A DNA stretch of 64,000 nt from Microbacterium sp. Its GTDB lineage: Bacteria; Actinomycetota; Actinomycetes; Actinomycetales; Microbacteriaceae. Both the position numbers and the translations under genes were made by a program. Below are positions 61,114 through 64,000 of this stretch, piece by piece. How positions within the stretch are numbered: position 1 is the first letter of the stretch; every line of letters starts with the position of its first letter. The DNA lies in the NCBI GenBank assembly GCA_013823625.1, contig PNMM01000002.1:1-64000 (forward strand), read 5' to 3'. The notes beneath the pieces were generated by a model. That model saw nothing but the letters and a program-made list of their open reading frames with translations. It did not search any database and was not told the DNA's origin.

Positions 61114-61181
61114 CGTTTGGTGCCCTTTTTCGCATTCGGCACGCGACGTTCTCGGCCACATGCGAAAAACCGCACCAAACG
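61114..61181. repeat. 68-bp hairpin element, copy 1
   Basis: Outer arms CGTTTGGTGC (61114-61123) and GCACCAAACG (61172-61181) and inner arms TTTTTCGCAT (61126-61135) and ATGCGAAAAA (61160-61169) are all perfect, separated only by CC/CC. The apical 24 bases start with GGC and end in GCC. It fills the gap between two convergent genes. A related 68-base copy lies at 62765. Confidence 0.85.
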
Positions 61182-61187
61182 CGCGCG

Positions 61188-62069
61188 CTAGAACCGCGTC
61201 GAGTTCTCGATGAGGCGCTTGACCCGCTCGGCGATGGGCGGGTGCGTCGCGAACATGCGGTCCATGACGCCCGGCTTCATCGGGTCGCTGATGTAGAGGT
61301 GCGCCATGGTCGAGTTTTGGCGACGCATGGGCTGCGCATAATCACCGAGCTTCTGCAGCGCGCTCGCGAGCGCCTCGGGGTCACGAGTCGTGAGGGCTCC
61401 CGTGGCGTCGGCGAGGTACTCGCGTTGCCGCGACACGGCGGCTTGCACGACGGCGGCAACGAGCGGCGCGATGACCATGGCGGCGAGACCGAGCACGAGC
61501 ATGATGGGGTTGCCGTTGTTGTTGCGGCTGCCGCCCCAAAACGCCATACGAAACAACATGTCGGCGATGAAGCCCACCGCCACCACGAGCCCGAAGACGA
61601 TCGTCGACACGCGAATGTCGTAGTTCTTGACGTGGCCGATCTCGTGCGCCATGACGCCCGCGAGCTCACGGTCGGTCATGAGCTCGAGCAAGCCCGTCGT
61701 CGCTGCAACGCTCGCGTGCTTGGGGTCTCGACCCGTCGCGAAGGCGTTGGGCGCCGGGTCATCAATCACATAGACGCGCGGCATCGGCAGGCCCTCGGTG
61801 ATCGCGAGGTTCTCGACGATGCGGTACAGCCGCGGGTTGTCAGCCTTCGTAATCGGATGCGCACCCGCGAGCCCGAGCGCCTGCGAACCCGCAGCGAAGT
61901 ACTGCACGAGCGTGTAAAGCGTGGCGCCTACCAATGTGCCGATGAAGATGGTCAAGTCGCCGCGGAAAAAGGCGAAGTCGGCGACGAGCCCCAGCAACCC
62001 GATGATGATGACGAACAACAGGATGATGAACACCGTGTTGCGCTTATTCGCCGCTATGGCGCGATACAC
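61188..62069 (-). CDS. htpX: Membrane metalloprotease HtpX
   Basis: 293 residues. Two N-terminal helices, the zinc motif MAHEIGHVKN (His142, Glu143, His146), a second pair of helices, and REYLADATGA with the third ligand Glu. It degrades misfolded membrane proteins. It lies 35 bp behind lemA on the same strand, a common pair. Confidence 0.95.
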   Translation of the reverse strand: MYRAIAANKRNTVFIILLFVIIIGLLGLVADFAFFRGDLTIFIGTLVGATLYTLVQYFAAGSQALGLAGAHPITKADNPRLYRIVENLAITEGLPMPRVYVIDDPAPNAFATGRDPKHASVAATTGLLELMTDRELAGVMAHEIGHVKNYDIRVSTIVFGLVVAVGFIADMLFRMAFWGGSRNNNGNPIMLVLGLAAMVIAPLVAAVVQAAVSRQREYLADATGALTTRDPEALASALQKLGDYAQPMRRQNSTMAHLYISDPMKPGVMDRMFATHPPIAERVKRLIENSTRF

Positions 62070-62104
62070 CTAGGCCTCCTGACGAAGGGTCGGGATGCGG
62101 TGGA

Positions 62105-62671
62105 TCAGAACTGCACGCGCGGCGGCTCAGCGATCGCCGCGGCGTCAGCCACCTCGAAGAAGTCGCGCTCGACGAAGCCCAGGCCGCGAACGAACAGCGT
62201 GTTCGGGAACTGCTTGATCTTCACGTTGAGCTCACGCACTCCGCCGTTGTAGAACCGGCGTGACGCCTGGATCTTGTCTTCGGTGTCGACGAGCTCGCCC
62301 TGCAGCTGCAAGAAGTTCTGGCTCGCCTGAAGCTGCGGGTACGCCTCCGCGACGGCGAAGATGCTCTTGAGCGCCTGCTGCATGTGACCTTCAGCGGCCG
62401 CAGCGTCGGCGGGGCCCTGAGCGCTGAGCGTCTCGGCACGCGCCTTGGTCACGGCCTCGAAGACCTGCTTCTCGTGCGCGGCGTAACCCTTGACGGCCTC
62501 GATGAGGTTCGGCAGAAGGTCGGCGCGGCGCTTGAGCTGCACCGTGATGTCGCTCCACGCCTCGTCAACGCGAACGTTGAGGGTGACGAGCGAGTTGTAC
62601 GTGGACCACAGGTAGATACCCGCGACGACCACGAGCAGAACGAGAACGCCAATGATGACCAAGAATTCCAT
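62105..62671 (-). CDS. lemA: LemA family protein
   Basis: 188 residues: one N-terminal membrane helix (MEFLVIIGVLVLLVVVAGIYLW), then the LemA helical domain (NSLVTLNVRVDEAWSDITVQLKRRADLLPNLIEAVKGYAAHE, LQASQNFLQLQGELVDTEDKIQASRRFYN, LNVKIKQFPNTLFV). Function unknown, often with htpX. ATG at 62671 is preferred because TATGCT lies seven bases before it; further in-frame starts exist upstream. Confidence 0.93.
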   Translation of the reverse strand: MEFLVIIGVLVLLVVVAGIYLWSTYNSLVTLNVRVDEAWSDITVQLKRRADLLPNLIEAVKGYAAHEKQVFEAVTKARAETLSAQGPADAAAAEGHMQQALKSIFAVAEAYPQLQASQNFLQLQGELVDTEDKIQASRRFYNGGVRELNVKIKQFPNTLFVRGLGFVERDFFEVADAAAIAEPPRVQF

Positions 62672-62678
62672 GACCGAC

Positions 62679-62684
62679 AGCATA
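62679..62684 (-). promoter_or_regulatory. -10 box TATGCT before lemA
   Basis: Minus-strand TATGCT, then GTCGGTC, then the ATG at 62671. Confidence 0.5.
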
Positions 62685-62764
62685 GAGCCGCCCCGCACCT
62701 CCCGACAGGGGGACTGCTGAGAGATTGGCCAGCGCGGCGCGGCGCGCCGCGGGCCGCGGCTTCG

Positions 62765-62832
62765 CGTTTGGCGCCCTGTTTCACGTTTGGCCGCGAACGT
62801 TCAGGGCCAAGCGTGAAGAACGCGGCCAATCG
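62765..62832. repeat. 68-bp hairpin element, copy 2
   Basis: It aligns without gaps to copy 1 over all 68 bases (about two thirds identical by eye, higher at both ends). The stem TTCACGTTTGGCC/GGCCAAGCGTGAA pairs at 12 of 13 positions. The right end (GGCCAAT) can also pair with ATTGGCC upstream near 62724. It lies in the 199-bp gap between lemA and the tRNA gene. Confidence 0.75.
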
Positions 62833-62870
62833 CGGGTGGATGCGGGGCGCGCCAGCGGCGCGCGTGAACG

Positions 62871-62946
62871 TGGTACCCCGGGTGGGGGTCGAACCCACAC
62901 TGTGGCGATTTTAAGTCGCCTGCCTCTGCCATTGGGCTACCGGGGC
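62871..62946 (-). tRNA. tRNA with UAA anticodon, short variable loop
   Basis: A complete 76-base cloverleaf on the minus strand: acceptor GCCCCGG paired with CCGGGGT (first pair G-U), TA, D arm, anticodon stem GGCGA/TCGCC with loop CTTAAAA (anticodon TAA), five-base variable loop ACAGT, T arm GTGGG-TTCGACC-CCCAC, A73 and an encoded CCA. The anticodon reads UUA (leucine), but leucine tRNAs in bacteria normally have a long variable arm, which this one lacks. Amino-acid identity is therefore open. Confidence 0.88.
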
Positions 62947-63031
62947 GTTGCGGCCAGCCTACGACGGCTGCGGGATGCTGTGCCGCGGTCGCGGGATGCG
63001 GCGAGCATCCCGAACCGAGCGAGCCGCCTCG

Positions 63032-63078
63032 CGTGCCGCCACGCACAACGAAGCCGGCCGTGCCGCCACACACAGCGA
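63032..63078. repeat. Two 20-bp direct repeats downstream of ndh
   Basis: Copies at 63032-63051 and 63059-63078 begin CGTGCCGCCAC and match at 18 of 20 positions. They lie just beyond the ndh terminator. Confidence 0.6.
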
Positions 63079-63110
63079 CACCCCGGCCGCTCGAGGCAAC
63101 CGGGGTGTCG
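63076..63110 (-). terminator. Terminator hairpin after the NADH dehydrogenase gene
   Basis: CGACACCCCGG (63076-63086) and CCGGGGTGTCG (63100-63110) are perfect 11-base arms, 10 bases after the stop codon in the minus direction. Confidence 0.75.
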
Positions 63111-63120
63111 ACGCTGCTGG

Positions 63121-64000
63121 CTACGCCTTGGGGCGCGAGGCGAACTCTTGGAAGTACGCCTGGGGCTTTTCGCGAGCCGAGAGGCTGACGTTGTCGCGAC
63201 CGAGGAAGAAGTGGCCGACCCAGCCGCCGACGACGCGCAGCTTGCGCTCCCACATGGGAATCGCGAGGCCGTGGTAGCCGCGGTGCATGAACCAGGCGAT
63301 GAGGCCCTTGAACGCGAATCGGCCCGACTGGAACACGCCGACGCCCACGCCGAGGCCCGCAACCGCGCCGAGGTTCTTGTGCACGTACTTCTGGGGCTCT
63401 TCGCCACGAAGGGCGGCCGTGAGGTTCTTGGCGAGCACCTTGCCCTGACGCACGGCGTGCTGCGCGTTGGGGACGCAGAAGCCGCCCACACCGCCGCCCG
63501 TGAGGTCGGGAACCGCGGCAACGTCGCCCGCTGCCCAGGCACCCTCGACGACAGCGCCGTTCTCGTCGACGATGCGCAACTCGGCCTGAGCGCGCAAACG
63601 GCCACGCTCTTCAATGGGAAGGTCGGTGCCGCGTACGACGGGGTTGGCCATGACGCCAGCCGTCCAGATGATGAGGTCGCTCTCGAAGCTCTCGCCCGTC
63701 GACAGCTCGATGACGCCGCCGACGGCGCTCGTCAGCTGCGTGTCGAGGTGCACCGTCGCGGCGCGCTGGGCGAGGTTCTTGAGCACCCAGTGGCTGGTCT
63801 TGAGCGAGACCTCGGGCATGATGCGGCCCATGGCCTCGATGAGGTGAAAGCGAGTGTCGTCGATCGAGAGGCCCGGGTACTCCTTGAGCAGGGCGCTCGC
63901 GAGACTGCGCAGTTCGGCAAAGGTCTCGATGCCGGCGAAGCCACCACCGACGACGACGACCGTAAGCAGGCGATCACGCTCGGGGCCCGCGGGCAGCAGC
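63121..64000 (-). CDS. ndh: Type II NADH dehydrogenase (NAD(P)/FAD-dependent oxidoreductase), 5' end outside window
   Basis: The C-terminal 292 residues are in the window; the N-terminus runs off the right edge. Visible are VVVVGGGFAGIETFAEL (NADH-binding dinucleotide fold), ESFESDLIIWTAGV, the second FAD segment WAAGDVAAVPDLTGGGVGGFCVPNAQHAVRQGKVLAKN (Asp that binds FAD), and the amphipathic C-terminal membrane-binding part (RFAFKGLIAWFMHRGYHGLAIPMWERKLRVVGGWVGHFFLGRD cut by its Trp and Phe repeats). It passes electrons from NADH to quinone without pumping protons. Confidence 0.93.
   Translation of the reverse strand, partial: LLPAGPERDRLLTVVVVGGGFAGIETFAELRSLASALLKEYPGLSIDDTRFHLIEAMGRIMPEVSLKTSHWVLKNLAQRAATVHLDTQLTSAVGGVIELSTGESFESDLIIWTAGVMANPVVRGTDLPIEERGRLRAQAELRIVDENGAVVEGAWAAGDVAAVPDLTGGGVGGFCVPNAQHAVRQGKVLAKNLTAALRGEEPQKYVHKNLGAVAGLGVGVGVFQSGRFAFKGLIAWFMHRGYHGLAIPMWERKLRVVGGWVGHFFLGRDNVSLSAREKPQAYFQEFASRPKA

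Noticed and set aside
62871-62946. tRNA-Lys by shifting the anticodon
   Set aside because: The five-base anticodon stem fixes the loop as CTTAAAA, giving UAA; no shifted fold keeps a seven-base loop.

Overview
The window is high-GC DNA packed with short intergenic gaps, frequent ATGA/GTGA start-stop overlaps, many GTG starts and many promoters that sit directly on the start codon. Gene content is actinobacterial: DUF4245 next to xseA/xseB, DUF4307 next to greA, F420-type DUF385 proteins, GlpX-type FBPase and a PIN-PhoH protein. Together with the gene order this points to the family Microbacteriaceae (order Micrococcales). That placement is my inference from gene content and style, not a database result.

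Layout. 1-12.5 kb: the 5' part of a collagen-like secreted protein translationally coupled to a membrane protein, a four-gene operon with a tandem pair of DUF385 proteins, a large FAD/GcvT oxidoreductase, membrane proteins, a PlsC-type acyltransferase and a MerR regulator. 12.5-17.3 kb and 20.3-22.1 kb: accessory DNA with an orphan CopG/RHH antitoxin followed by a stub of its toxin, a RhuM-Fic protein, a run of small unrecognised minus-strand genes and a SEC-C protein. 17.3-20.3 kb: ychF and a GH36-type alpha-galactosidase. 22.2-35.2 kb: flavin monooxygenase, EamA transporter, exonuclease, a small regulon (LuxR regulator, phytanoyl-CoA dioxygenase, two lipoproteins) marked by twin operators, mmsA with a LysR regulator, rmuC, a fatty acyl-CoA ligase and a BASS transporter. 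35.5-46.7 kb: a heterodimeric ABC exporter with one degenerate ATP site, glpX and fba facing away from each other, an orphan sensor-kinase pair, ispH and an ABC-2 exporter. 46.8-64 kb: a housekeeping block (xseAB, carbonic anhydrase, fumC, phoH, uppS, trhA, greA, ilvA, a YcaQ-like glycosylase, htpX-lemA), one tRNA and the 3' part of a type II NADH dehydrogenase.

Four things stand out. (1) Two 18-bp palindromes of the form ATNGGGN-N4-CCCCCAT lie 35 and 34 bp before the start codons of two lipoprotein genes and flank a LuxR/PhyH pair, which suggests a small co-regulated system. (2) At three loci the 3' end of a coding sequence, including its stop codon, has been tandemly duplicated into the intergenic space (34 bp x3, 22 bp x2, 55 bp x about 2.7). 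(3) Two 68-bp hairpin elements that align base for base occur 1.6 kb apart. (4) The tRNA has a UAA anticodon but a five-base variable loop, unlike ordinary leucine tRNAs. In addition at least a dozen genes have a TANNNT -10 box exactly 6-7 nt before the start codon, so leaderless mRNAs appear to be common. No prophage, insertion sequence, rRNA or CRISPR array was seen.
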